The translations under genes were made by a program, and so were the position numbers. A DNA stretch of 64,000 bases from Pagrus major. Lineage: Eukaryota > Chordata > Actinopteri > Spariformes > Sparidae. The stretch is from the NCBI RefSeq assembly GCF_040436345.1, contig NC_133224.1, forward strand, positions 11,772,741 through 11,836,740, given 5' to 3'. Shown piece after piece: positions 16,469 through 57,612 of this stretch. The notes beneath the pieces were generated by a model. It worked only from the letters and a program-made list of their open reading frames with translations. It was not told the origin of the DNA and did not search any database. Positions within the stretch are counted from its first letter, which is position 1. Each line of letters opens with the position of its first letter.

Positions 16469-46095
<29,627 letters not shown>

Positions 46096-47850
46096 TCACC
46101 AACATCCGTAGCAAAGATGGAAACTCTGACTGCAGGAGGGAAAGGATAGACAGCAGGCCGGGGTGTGAGCTATAACATGGTACTCTTTCTTCCCCCTCGT
46201 CTCGGACGACGCCCGTTGTCAACTTTTTTTTACAACCTTATTACACTTTTCATTGGCTTTCCCAAGCAGCTACTTACAGGTGGGACTGTTTCTGTAAAGT
46301 GCTTGGAGAGCTGCAGTGAATCTTTTGGGACTAGTTGAGGTGTGTTTCATTACAGGTGGTGTATAGAATGATTAATCACTGTACAGAATGTATTGACTGC
46401 CCCTGTTGTGTAGACATATGCATGTTTGTGTGTGTGTGCAGTCAGTTCCCTCATAGCCTTTTGCCCACTTTGCTTAAATCTCTCCTAACTCTCAGATTAG
46501 ATTATTTTGAGTTGTTTGAGACCGTGTACAGACCCTGACTGCTTCTTTGTGCACTTTCTAAAAAAGCAAAAAAAAAACAACAACTCAAGTCCACCTTTCT
46601 TTCTGTACATATTGTTTACCTTGGTGGGAAAATCTGAAACCAGAGTTGCCTATTTTTTAGAGGCAAGAAGTCACGACGCCTCGACTGTTTATGTGATCCG
46701 AGTCTTAATGAATGTTCCCGTCTGTTTCGTTGTAAGTGTACAGGTTCAGAGTGAGGCTCTCTGTCTGTGTAAATATGTGTTGGAGCACATGTGTAAATGT
46801 GAGAGGACTGAGGACAATCACTAATTATCAATCACTAAAATTCTATAACATTCCAGACTCCCTGCTATCAAGACAGGTCTTAAAGAAGTATTATTGATCC
46901 CTGCGACAACACTCATGTGACTCAAACAAGCCGATTAGAGGGAGAGATTATTTAAAAAAAAAACATATATATTAATCTGAAGTGAAAAGACATGCCACAC
47001 TACTGATTTCCCACACATTCAAAACAAGACTATCTGCAGGGATGGACAGCGCCTCAGTGACAGAGAAGTCATTTCAATTTGTGTTTTTATATATCTGCTT
47101 TTTTTAACAGTAGCATACTGTACCTGTTCAGCTAATATGCCTTACTGCGATGTTTAATTAGAACTGTAACTCACATGTACTGGAGCTATACTCAATATAG
47201 CATAAAATGAAGCAGTAATTTTTTTTTAATTTGGTGTATTCTTCGCAGATGAAAGCATTTCTGGTTTACACACGGTAGCTTTGGACGATACTGGTAGCAA
47301 TTAGAGCTTTATACCGCAAAAGGGCTTCTTCAGCGTGGCCGATACTGTGTTCATTTTACAACATTCCACTTAACAGACAGACAAAAAAAAGCAAAGTGCT
47401 GTGATGAACTGTGTCCTATTGTAGACTTGGGAGAGAGATTTGTACAGAATATTGTGAGATATTCAATTTGCACTGCATAGATTAAATGACCTTAACCCAG
47501 GGTGAGGATGAGATGAGACCATCTCAGAATATTAACAATGTGCAGGCGTTTGTCCTCAAAAAGAAACAAAAACAAATTCTCAATTATTTATTTTTGTATT
47601 ATTGACATTTGGATTGCAGACAGTGTCGTAACTTAGAATTTTTATGACTAACAATCCCCCCTCTTTCCCTTTTTAATCTGTCTTTTTCCACCCTGTACTG
47701 ACTTTGTAAATTTGACCTCCTTGGCAGAGGATGTACAGCAGAGACTGTTCTTTAACAATAGATTAAGTGATCTCTTACCGTCCTGTGGAAAAAGGAACTG
47801 AATGTCTACACGTAAGTGCGCTGCAATAAATGAGTTTGTGAACTGATTGA
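46096..47850 (+). other. dennd4c 3' UTR (about 1.75 kb)
   Basis: No other coding signal is present between the stop codon at 46093-46095 and the AATAAA at 47825-47830. The stretch is AT-rich with poly(T) and poly(A) tracts, as expected of a long 3' UTR. No upstream signal clearly ends the transcript sooner. Confidence 0.55.
47825..47830 (+). terminator. dennd4c polyadenylation signal
   Basis: AATAAA followed by TGAGTTTGTG, a GT-rich stretch suited to cleavage. It is the best-placed canonical signal before the borealin promoter. Confidence 0.5.
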
Positions 47851-48010
47851 AAATTAAATGTGTCCATTTTCTTGGCTCCGTCATGTCCCCTTAATGAGAG
47901 TTTGTTTAGTTCAGTGTGTGAGAAGCTGCACTTTTACATTATATGTTTTGTATATTGAAAAGTTAAATAGTTCAGCTTTAATGAAACATATACGCTGACA
48001 TATAAAGGCT

Positions 48011-48736
48011 AACTGTATCCTTCCGCCAAGACTTCTTACGATACTTATTTTCCTCAAATAATGGAAGAAATTAACATTTTCAAAAAGTACTCCAAATAAA
48101 TTAATCTACATTCTGCTTTACAATGACTTGATGAGACATTTTAGAGATGACACAAACTTGTACTCTACTATATTTGACTTTTTTTTAATGCTAATATATA
48201 AAAAGCTAACTGTATCCTTCCGCCTAGACCCCCTTAACCCTTGTGCCCTCCTCGGGCATTTTTGTACATTTTTCTCAACTTTTTTTTGTATTTGTTGATC
48301 ATTTTGGCTGTGTTACAGCTTGTGGCATGAATTTTAGCAAGAACTTTTTTTTTTAGTAACATTTTTGAAATCCAATGTGTTTTACTCTCACATGTCTTTT
48401 ATACTCTTGATGCATTTTGCACCCTCTGGACACCTTCGTGGCAAAAATGTACACGCTCAAAAAACTGCTATTAAATCATCATACATCAATATTTTTTCTG
48501 CTTTTTTTCACAAATCTCTTAAACAACTTCAGACTTGACCCCTACTATTTATTAAATGGAAAATAATTAATTTTTTGTGTTTTTTTGTATTAAAAAATGA
48601 AATAATTCAAATAATAAAACAGGCATTTAAAGGGTTAACATCCTGGAAAATGACTGAATGTTTGGTACTTTTGAATAAGTGTGAAGTTGTTTAAGTTATT
48701 TATGATACGCAGTATCAGAAACTGTATCCTTCCGCC
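48011..48736 (+). repeat. Three copies of AACTGTATCCTTCCGCC
   Basis: The same 17 bases occur at 48011-48027, 48208-48224 and 48720-48736. The first two also share an ATATAAA-GCT prefix. The third lies about 155 nt upstream of the borealin start codon, beside its promoter. A transposable element at 48238-48634 sits between copies two and three. Confidence 0.85.
48238..48634. repeat. TTAA-flanked element with CCCTT...AAGGG ends
   Basis: TTAA at 48234-48237 and at 48635-48638 flank about 397 bp starting CCCTTGTGCCCTCC and ending TTTAAAGGG. CCCT-type termini with TTAA target duplication match piggyBac-like MITEs. There is no coding capacity. The terminal repeat beyond five bases is imperfect. 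Confidence 0.55.
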
Positions 48737-48769
48737 TCGCAACAAACGTCGAGGCACCTCCCGACTGAG

Positions 48770-48892
48770 CTTCCGGTGAGCGCGTGAACACCCCTAATTA
48801 AAGTAGTGCGGCCACAGGTGTGTGGAGGTGAACCCGAGCTTGTCTCCAGGCTCTACACGGACTTGAACCACCGAAGAGGACAGGACGACAAG
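48770..48892 (+). promoter_or_regulatory. Borealin-like gene promoter / 5' UTR
   Basis: An ETS-type CTTCCGG at 48770-48776 and GAGCGCGTGA follow the third 17-mer copy. The start codon is 117 nt further on. No TATA box is seen. An upstream ATG at 48806, in frame, would add 29 residues unlike the family and is not favoured. Confidence 0.4.
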
Positions 48893-50977
48893 ATGCCGCT
48901 GAGGCGGACGAGAAACGCAGGCGCTGCCCCGGATAAAGAGCAGCTGGGCCGGGAGATGCGACAGAGCAGGCTGGCCCTCTTCATCCAGCAGTTTGAGAAA
49001 GAAGGTCTGGGAGCGACACGCACATCCTCTCACCGTCCTAACCTTTCGTCCCTAACAATGCCTGAAACTGTCCCCCTCACAGCACAAGAGCGCATGAACG
49101 AGCTAGAGGCCAAAATGGAGAACACGTTGGCGACTATGGACAAAGTCTTCAAGGTGGAGGTGATGAAGATGCCCCCCTCTCTTCAAAGCGCGCTCATCGG
49201 GGATTTAATAAGCGGTGAGCCGTCCTCATTCATAAATTCAGACCATTAACTAGTCCCCCCCTTCCTCACCTGTCACCTGCCTTCTGTTTTTAAGAGGAGG
49301 AGATCTCAGCAAGTGAGGTGTCCATCGCCATGAAGGTGAGTTGGCCCAGTTGTTTGAGTTGCCTCCATCCAGAGGTGCTCTTCTGTTGTAACAGCCGTGA
49401 TTATCACCTTCTGCAGAATGAGTCTATTGTGATGCACCAGCCCCTCAGGAGGGTACCCAGTAAAAGAGGTGAGATGACTGAAGTCTCACACCATCATGGC
49501 TCAAATGGCATTCCTTCAAGTTTTATTGTAACGCTCATCTTCTGGTGCTTTTGTGTTTTCTTTTTAAAGGGAAAGCAATTGATTCTACACCGGGTCAGTC
49601 CAACCCAGCCCAGAGGACCTCATCAAAGACCTCCAAGGTAAAGCAGCGTAGCAGCTTACACATGACGGGGATAGCTGTTTTTTTAGATAGTCGATTGTTG
49701 ATTCTCATCCTCCGATTGTCAAATACCAGTGCATCCGGTTAACAGTTTGGCTACGACGCCACAGACCCAGTTTTTTGGTATTTGATTGTGATTTGGTATT
49801 TGACAATCTGCCACCCAGTGATTGCTCGGATGGACTCCAGCGCCCTGCAACCCTGCAAAAGGATAAGTGGTTACAGTAATGGATGGATGGAAAGAGACTC
49901 AACAATCAACTATCTTTCTGCAGAAGGTTACATAGTGTTGCTTCAGGCATCAGTCAAATTTCATGGGATGAAAACTCATGACCTTGTATCTCTCAAAACT
50001 TCCAGATCCCTTTTTACGTCTGCATAACTTGCAGGTTTAGCCTCCCCAATGGTTCATCTGTAGTTTCTTCACTCTAAAACATTAATATTTAGCAAAATAT
50101 ACAGTATCAGAATCCGTCACAGTTTAATGTTGTTAACCTTGTTGTTGTTGTTGTTTTTCTAGGGAGGAAAGGGGACAAAAAGGACCAGAACATTAGTTGG
50201 TAGCAACAGCGCTGGGAATCTCAGGTAAAGATTGGCGATTTAAAGGTGCAATATGTAAGAATTTTAGTTAGAAACATTCAAATGAACTAAAATTGTCTCT
50301 TCAGGGGCGACTCAGTCACTGTCAAGAGAACCCAAAGCCGCTTAACAAAGACCAACGAGCAGACCGTGCCGAGCAAACCTAAACTCAGGTCTGTTTGAAG
50401 CATAGAGGTTGTATGTGTAGCTGTAGCATCCAGATGGGGATGATGCGTGCATGAGCAAGGATTGTATTTAAACAAAATGTACAAATGTATATTTCTACCA
50501 GCTCTGAAATGACTTGTGAATGTCGTGCTGTGGCAGGTCCGTCTCTGCCGGTGACCTGCACTGTTCAGTGGCAGGCTCTGCTGCACACATCACTGTAACC
50601 ACAGCACAGGGACAGGTACCGGTGGTCTTTATCATCCTTGTTACCTTTGTAGCTTTCCAGACCTCAGCAGACAGCCACTCATGTCTTCCTTTAATGCTAA
50701 AATGTTGATTATTATTGTGGATTATTGGTTCACATGCCATGGTTTCTCTTCCTTCCTTAGACTGTCAGCTTTTCTGAAGAGACCAAGGATGAAATTAACT
50801 TGGACGTGCTGGATGACATGGCGTGGTGCCAGATTCAGAGGCTCACGGTGATTTTAAAAAAAAGTTCATTTGAAATTTGAAAAGTAACTTTGTAACAACT
50901 GGTAATCTCTCTTTGCAAATTACGTTTTTCAGAGTCTGATGGAGTATCTGTCGAGGCGAAGTCGCTGCCAGCATTGA
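48893..50977 (+). CDS. cdca9: Borealin-like chromosomal passenger subunit (borealin-2 type)
   Basis: Borealin joins INCENP, survivin and Aurora B in the chromosomal passenger complex at centromeres and the midzone. Ten exons: 48893-49004, 49083-49214, 49295-49335, 49417-49468, 49570-49637, 50163-50224, 50305-50388, 50537-50615, 50761-50847, 50933-50977. Total 762 nt, 253 aa, close to fish borealin-2. Residues about 15-80 form the N-terminal helical region (LFIQQFEKE, then MNELEAKMENTLATMDKVFKVE in one helix, then MKMPPSLQ) that packs with survivin and INCENP. The middle is basic and Ser/Thr-rich. The C-terminal part (ITVTTAQGQTVSFSEETKDE) fits the dimerisation region. Intron 1 is only 78 nt and has no in-frame stop. 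The start MPLRRTRN was chosen over an in-frame ATG at 48806. The 9p22 neighbours differ from mammalian CDCA8, which supports the fish paralogue rather than CDCA8 itself. Confidence 0.88.
50244..50297 (+). repeat. Truncated repeat beside borealin exon 7
   Basis: TTAA at 50240-50243 then AGGTGCAATATGTAAGAATT and TTTAGTTAGAAACATTC, matching 15647. It fills most of the 80-nt intron 6 and ends within ten bases of the acceptor. Confidence 0.6.
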
Positions 50978-51050
50978 GAAAAGATGCCTGAACGTCTACT
51001 GTGACCAATTTTTTTTTTTCATCAGTTGTGCAAATCAAAGTAAAATGTGC

Positions 51051-51056
51051 TTTATT
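51051..51056 (-). terminator. Possible plin2 polyadenylation signal
   Basis: On the minus strand AATAAA reads at 51056-51051, the first canonical hexamer after the plin2 stop at 51479. Non-canonical CATAAA variants occur earlier (near 51240 and 51182). If the canonical site is used, the plin2 3' UTR overlaps the 3' UTR of the convergent borealin gene. Confidence 0.3.
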
Positions 51057-51082
51057 TGTCTAAAAGACTTTTAAAAATATAT

Positions 51083-51088
51083 AATAAA
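51083..51088 (+). terminator. Borealin-like gene polyadenylation signal
   Basis: AATAAA 106 nt after the stop codon, preceded by a T-rich 3' UTR. The plin2 stop codon on the other strand is 390 nt further right. Confidence 0.65.
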
Positions 51089-51478
51089 GCTTTTGAATGT
51101 TATCCGAATTATTACTATTATTTGCCTCTCATGATCATATGAATAATTCTGCTCTTAAAGTGTAACAAACTAGGACTCGTGTTTATGTGGTGGAGAAAAA
51201 AAAAGACCCAGTAAATGCAAAAAACTCTGATTCCAGTAAAGTTTATGTAGAAATAAGCACAGGATAAAGTTCTGCCTGTAGATGTCTTGATTCAAATTTG
51301 GCACAGAATTGACAAATATCACATTTTAGCTGAGAATTAAAACATTTAAAAATGTATAAAAGTGTTAGTTTTACATCCTAATGCATTCAACATTGTTAAA
51401 AAAAAAAAACAGTTGAACATTTGCCTACAAAGCAGAGTACATGATTTAAATTTCAGCACAGAAAGCTTTAACGGATGA

Positions 51479-54438
51479 CTAGTGCTGGTGGGAATGTAGT
51501 GACTCCATCTCCACTTCCATCGGCTGCTCTCTGTGTGGCGGGGCTGACGGAGAGCTTGAGGACGTAGCTCGTGTGCTGCTGGCACCATTAGCCGGCTTCT
51601 GACTCTGCTCTGGAGCCATCCGTGGGTAGAAGGGACCGACCAGCCAGTTGAGCGGCGTGTTGTTGACCACGTAATCCATGACGTTGTCGAGGGAGTCTTT
51701 CATTCTGGCCAGCTGGGCTCTGCTGCTGTTCAGCACCGAGTCCGGCACGTCTCTCAGCCTGTTGGCCTCGCTGAAGTTGGTGTACATTTGTGAGGCGGAA
51801 CGGCTGAGGGAGAGCGCCTCCTGCTGGATGTTGTTGGGGAGGCCCTGCAGGCTGGAGACGAGGGTGAGGCAGGTGGTCTGGAGCTGCTGGGTGAGGGAAC
51901 GGGCCAGGGCCAAGGTGCGAGACTCGATCACCTGAGCGGAGTGGATGAACAGATAGATTTTAAATACTTCATCTTTCCTTGACACAGTGTATGTTATCGC
52001 ATTGCTTTCTTTTTCTCTCTGTCCAGCTCCTTACCTCTGCCTCGTGACCATTCTCCTGGCTTGGACCACTGGACCTCCACGCCACCAGGGAGCTCAGCTT
52101 GTCATTTACCATCTGGTTAGCCCCATCAATATTCTTCCTGCCATATTCAATCTAGAAAAACAAACATTTCAACTGTTTATCCTTAAGTAGTAAAATAAAT
52201 AATGATCTTTTTGGAAGCTAATTTAAGGCAGCCCTTTCATGAATATTTAGCTAGTGCTACTAATATTAATAATGAATAAAAAAACCCACCAGGTCGACAG
52301 TGGTGTTCAGCTCAGAGATGAACTCCCTGCTTCGCTGCTTGGCGTCTTGGATTCTAGTCACTGCCCTGGTGTACGCCCGCTTCCTCAGCTTGGTGGAGAG
52401 TGAACCCAGGCGGACGTAGTAGCTCGGCTCCTTCCTGTCAAAGCCTCGCACAGTTTTGGCCTCCAGCTCTGTCACGAGGAAAGGAAACATGAGCAAACAA
52501 CATAGGATTTCTTTGAGTTCTGTTTAAGACGTTTGGTCAGCTTTTTTTTGCCTGTAAAAGTAGCTGGAGGCTGTAAAAGGCTGTGAGGAATGTAGGCTAA
52601 TTATTCACTGGTCAATCCCTCAAAACAAATCCATTTGAACTCGCGTACAGCGGAAGTTCACTCTAAACAACGGCTCCCTTAATGATGAAGAAAAACAGGC
52701 CACTAATGTAAACTTTGATTCTCAGAAGAGCATTATCCGATAAGTTCTGTTTTCCTGGAAACTGGGACTATTAATCACTGACCTTTGATACAGCTTGTTA
52801 CAAAACAAGCTTAATCTCACTTGCCTGTCCTATTTCTTGTTTGTATTTTATTTATTTAAACATGATCTGAAGCCAAAACAGTCCCCAAAAATGTGTGTTT
52901 TTTTTTTAATAATCTTAGCAATAAGGGAAGACAGAAAGTTGTTCGAGCTTTACATCGCACCACTAAAATGATGTTCGTGGTCCCACTCACCCAGTTCGTC
53001 CTCCGTCAGAGGCAGGTACTGCTCCACCAGACTCTCAGAGGTGCTCAGGGCCGTGTCCACTCCGCTGCTGACCAGCCGGGCCACTCTGCTCTCCAGCACC
53101 GTGCTGACACTCCCGCTCACGACAGCCCTGGTCTTCTCCATCCCGTCCTGCACCGCGCCCCGAGTCTTCTCCACGGCGCTGGTCAGAGTGTCCGAGACCG
53201 TGTCCTTGGCGCCGGACACTGTGCCTGTCATGACATCTTTAGCGGTGGTTACCACATCCTTGGCACTGGAAACAATCTGGGCAGGGACAACATTAGCCAA
53301 GTATTAGTGAGGAAACAGTAGTTGAGAAACACAGGACATGGCCACAGATGAACCCACGCGGACATTGTTTAATTTGGCTTGATGACTGCTCTGACCCTTG
53401 ATTGTTGTAATTGCGGCAGCTATTGGTAACTGGTCCAGTACATACCTGCTCAGATGGCTGGTGAAGAATGGGCAAGGTTTTCTCGATCTTGTCCAAACCT
53501 TTACAGGCCAGGTCATTGGCCAGGGCAACTGCAGGAAACAATAAAAATCTAATTAATTAGGTGTAACAAGGCAAAGCAGAAACAAAAACATCAATGACTA
53601 AATTTACTCTTAGAGAGAAAAGTGAATAAATGTTCCTTCAAGCTAAAGAATTGCATCAAGTGTTTATAACTGATCCCATGGTGATAATGAGTAAACAGAG
53701 AAACTGGGTGAAAGATCAAGATGAGTAAGCATCCTGACCTGCACTTCCTGTTTTCCTGCAATCTCTGTGTGACTCACCCGGTCAGCACATAATCATCCTC
53801 ACAGTTTCACTTTGTTTGTGACATCCTTTAGACTTTTAAGCCACATCTACCTATAGATTTCATCAGGTAATCTATAGCAATAATAATCACACTGGAGGGG
53901 GTTTCGTACTCTGAGGCTCCAGCTTGTCGATGATGGGCGAAGCAGTGGTGAGCACCACGGAGGTGATGTTTCGGACTCCTACTTCGGCAGCCTCGCACAC
54001 GGTCCTGATGTAAGGGTGGGTGTCCTTGGTGTTGGAGTACACGGTGGACACCAGGCCATAGGTGGAGCTCACCAGAGGGAGGCTGGTCACCCTCTCCACC
54101 ACATTCTGTAAGGAAACACAAAGAATAGCAGGATTACAATACTCATATTCACAATTTAGCTATGTTGTTCCTAGAAAAAAAGAAATATACTAACAAGATA
54201 TACTAACTTTCTATTTGTATTCAGTGAGTCCAGAGAAAACTGGACAATCATCCAGACCTTTTATGTTTAATTTTGTAAGGACTTTCTGTGTAACATTCAA
54301 AATAAAAGTACTTCCTAGTGTCGTTTCTTAGTATTTTGCTCTCCAGCTCATGCCACTTCCGGTTTCAACAAATATTAACAAAATAAAATAAAGTCTTTCT
54401 GCACTTACTTGATTGGGGATAACTGCAGCTGCTGCCAT
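51479..54438 (-). CDS. plin2: Perilipin 2 (adipophilin), lipid-droplet coat protein
   Basis: PAT-family protein that coats cytosolic lipid droplets and shields them from lipases. Coding exons on the minus strand: 54438-54409, 54105-53910, 53528-53446, 53276-52991, 52468-52290, 52151-52035, 51931-51479. Total 1344 nt, 447 aa (human about 437). Residues 11-105 hold the PAT domain ([17 protein letters not shown], then PIIDKLEPQ). Residues about 105-195 carry 11-mer amphipathic repeats ([23 protein letters not shown]) that bind the droplet surface. The C-terminal part forms the four-helix bundle, with [18 protein letters not shown] and the signature [14 protein letters not shown]. The tail is Ser/Pro-rich. 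The first coding exon holds only ten codons, [10 protein letters not shown]. Exon 1 is non-coding, ending at 54714. Convergent with the borealin-like gene. Confidence 0.97.
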
Positions 54439-54713
54439 GTCTGCTGAAACAAAACCTACAGAGAGAGGACATAAAATATGACGTCTCCACTCGGAAAAGA
54501 AAAAAGAAAATTGTTTAAAAAGTCGACATTTTCTCAAGAAAACCACAACTTGGCAACAAATATCGGCGTATTACTTCCGTATTACAGCACTCCATCGTGT
54601 TAGATACATGATAATAAAGAAATGAGGTCCTGTAAACTACGTCTGTTTCAGCTGTCACGTCGTTAAAAGTCACTTTAAAGCGATACAAGTAAGTAAGAAA
54701 GCTAAAGACTCAC

Positions 54714-54793
54714 CGTCGGTCTCGAGTGTGTCCGGGCTGACTGTCAGTGAGCTGACTGATACGACGTGAGAAGCGTCAGCAGCTGTATTTATA
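54714..54793 (-). promoter_or_regulatory. plin2 TATA box and non-coding exon 1
   Basis: TATAAATA reads on the minus strand at 54793-54786. A donor GTGAGT follows an exon ending ACCGACG at 54714. A start about 30 nt below the TATA box, near 54760, would give a non-coding exon of roughly 45 nt joined to the short exon at 54438. The position of the start is inferred. Confidence 0.6.
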
Positions 54794-54854
54794 TTCTATA
54801 ATTATCGCGAGATGTAAGCGCAACGAGATGACGTCAGCCACGGTAACTTTTTCT

Positions 54855-54867
54855 AGGGCAAAGGTGA
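54855..54867. promoter_or_regulatory. DR1 element (PPAR/RXR type) upstream of plin2
   Basis: AGGGCA-A-AGGTGA on the plus strand: two direct half-sites with a one-base A spacer, each one mismatch from AGGTCA. It lies about 62 nt upstream of the TATA box. Plin2 is a classic PPAR target in mammals. AGGTAA follows three bases later. Confidence 0.5.
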
Positions 54868-57546
54868 AAGAGGTAAAAGTTGAAGTCTGGGGGAATTTCC
54901 TCCATCACGTGGACGAGCTGTGACACAACATTTCACAAGACGAGTCACTTTTTTTTTCCCTCTCCCTCGAAATACTAAATAATATTAATAAATATCACGA
55001 TGAGGATGTTTTTCATGCTCTCGGGCATTTATTCCCACTCTCAATGTACAGAAGCACAACAGGCAAGGAGGCTGTTTACGCCTCAAGACCTCAAGTCCAA
55101 GCCATGAAGCATTTAAATGCTATAACCTGAGATAAAAGTCTGAAAACTAGATTTTTATACTAATATTTTGGCCCCTCTACAAAAAGGCCCCCCCAGATAA
55201 TTGTGTGCTTTATTAGTTTAAAATCAGATTTGAGCACACAGGACTTTTGGGCTCAGACAGGGATCATCATGAATTACCATTTTCATTAAAGACTCAAAAC
55301 CTCGTGATTGACATAGCTGAGAGTTATCGTGGTTTCATGACAGCCGATGATGGACAATGTTAGATTACAGGTAAAAAAAAACATGTACGTTAGGCCATTT
55401 GTCCCAGTGGTGGACTCAAAATGTTCGAGGGTCAAGGGCGACAAAAATAAAAAGGGCACCACATGTATGCGGGGGGGCACCAGCACGTAGAAAATTTTGG
55501 GATATTTATTTATTTAGTGAAGAGAAGGGCTTCACCGCGTTTTCTCCACTGGAAGGACACCATAGAGGGCACTTTATCAAGTTTTCTCCATCACCCCCAT
55601 CAGTGATTTGTCTGAACTGATTCAGAAGTGGAGTTGGTCCACAATTACAGAGTATAAAAGACAAATTGTCTGAGACTTTACTCATGTTTTTCTGCAGGAT
55701 GCAAATAAATAAATAAATGAAATCAAACCCCAACTGTCTGTACATTTTCTGCCTTGGGAAATTCACATCATATGCTACAGTAACGGTGACCACAAAGTTA
55801 TGTGTTTTGTGCTGAGGAGTAAAATATCATGTTGCAGATATTAGTCTCGTCTGAAGTCTGGTACAAAGACAAACTGTGACTCTGTGTGTAAAGACAATGT
55901 ACATATGGGGCATATCACACAATGCACGTAATCTTCTGAACAATGTCTAAGTTTATGGACGACATGTTTTGGATCATCACACATGGATATTTAGCTGACA
56001 CTGATGTTGAACACAAAGCCTTTGCCCAGTCCATTTGAATTCATCGTCAAAATATTTCCTCACCGTGGAAGGAAGCCAGCGGCGCTGTACACTTGCTCTC
56101 ATGCTATTTATGAGAACCATTAGATGATATTTCTTAAATGAATGCATGAAATCCGACCAACCTAACACCCGGCTTAATACGTTTCTGATGACTTAATTTA
56201 ATGGCCTGAACGGTGCGTCAGCGGTTTAGCCTCAGATGAACAATGTTTGCCAGTAGCTCATCAGAGCCACATGTGTGACTCTGTTCCCAATTTGAGAGCA
56301 CTTGAATATTTTTCCTATGCGCCAGTACATATTTCTATGAAGAATTTTTTTTGTACTCGTTATTAAAAATGTAAATGAAGTGTTTATGCGGTTTCTTTGA
56401 TGGTGCACATTTGGAGGCCATATGAGGAAACGTGGGCTTAGCGCAGGTTCTCCAGTCGGCCAACACACTGGGGTCCTGGATTCTGTAGATAAACCCCTCG
56501 GGGCCCATTTATCAGCCCTTGTATAACTCAAATAGACACCATATGAAAATGTTGGCTGCAGTTAACCACAGACTTTAATTCTCAATAAGATTCTGTTTCG
56601 AAGGAAGTCAGAAGATTTCAAGTTATTTCTGGTTTATTTCAAAACAACTGAGTGTACGCAGGCCTGCCTCCAAACACAGACACCACGCTGTACTGGACAT
56701 TGATCTGCTCATGATGATATTATCCACGTCATATTCTCTTTGAATTGCCTTTATGTGACTTGGTGGCGAGCAAAGTTCAACCAGTTGATCAAGAATTATG
56801 ACTCACCAGGATAGCATGTTGAAATCTATAATAAAATGAATCATGAGCTTAAAGGATTATGGTACAGTCAGCGTCTTTTTAAATGTGGAAATGGGAAAAT
56901 GTTGTGTTTTATGGTCCAGTTAGAGCATGGCCGCGATGCTGTGTGCATAAAACACGAGCTTCAGTGAAGACGTGTTAAATGTGTTCAGTATTAGTTACAA
57001 TGTAACTGTCACTGGCTTCAGAGCACTGGGATTTTGCTACACGGACTATTCAAAGTCATTTTATGTTCCTTATAGAGGTAAAATTCCAAAATAAAAAACC
57101 CAGCAGAGCTAGTCCAAAGACAGGTGAGGGTCTCACGTGTGAGGTTACTTGTAGACATAAGATTGAACTAATTAAGGAGGGGGAAATAAGCTTAATTAAA
57201 AGTTTATATATAGTTTACAAGAGGATAGCATGATCTGATTTCACCATAACAAGCCCACTGACATGTATGGAAAGATATAATGTCATATATTAAAAATACT
57301 TTAAATCTAAGGAAGGAGTCCAAATGTATTTGACAATAAATGCCAATATATTGTCATTTTACTTACAAAACATAATGAATGTACACGTTGACATGTATTT
57401 AAAATGCATATAGTACTCCAGAATATATTTTTTGGTGGATATATGATTTATTTATTCTCTACCGTGTATGAAAAATGGCAATAATTAGTGTTTTTGTCAT
57501 TATATTATAGAATATATAATTGTATATATTAAATAACATATATTAT

Positions 57547-57547
<1 letters not shown>

Positions 57548-57609
<62 letters not shown>
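57548..57609. repeat. (TA)n microsatellite
   Basis: About 30 perfect TA units inside a broader AT-rich block (57280-57610). Confidence 0.97.

Positions 57610-57612
<3 letters not shown>

Noticed and set aside
48806-48892. Upstream in-frame ATG for the borealin gene
   Set aside because: The extra 29 residues do not resemble the family, whose proteins begin with the M-P-x-R-R-T-R motif found at 48893.
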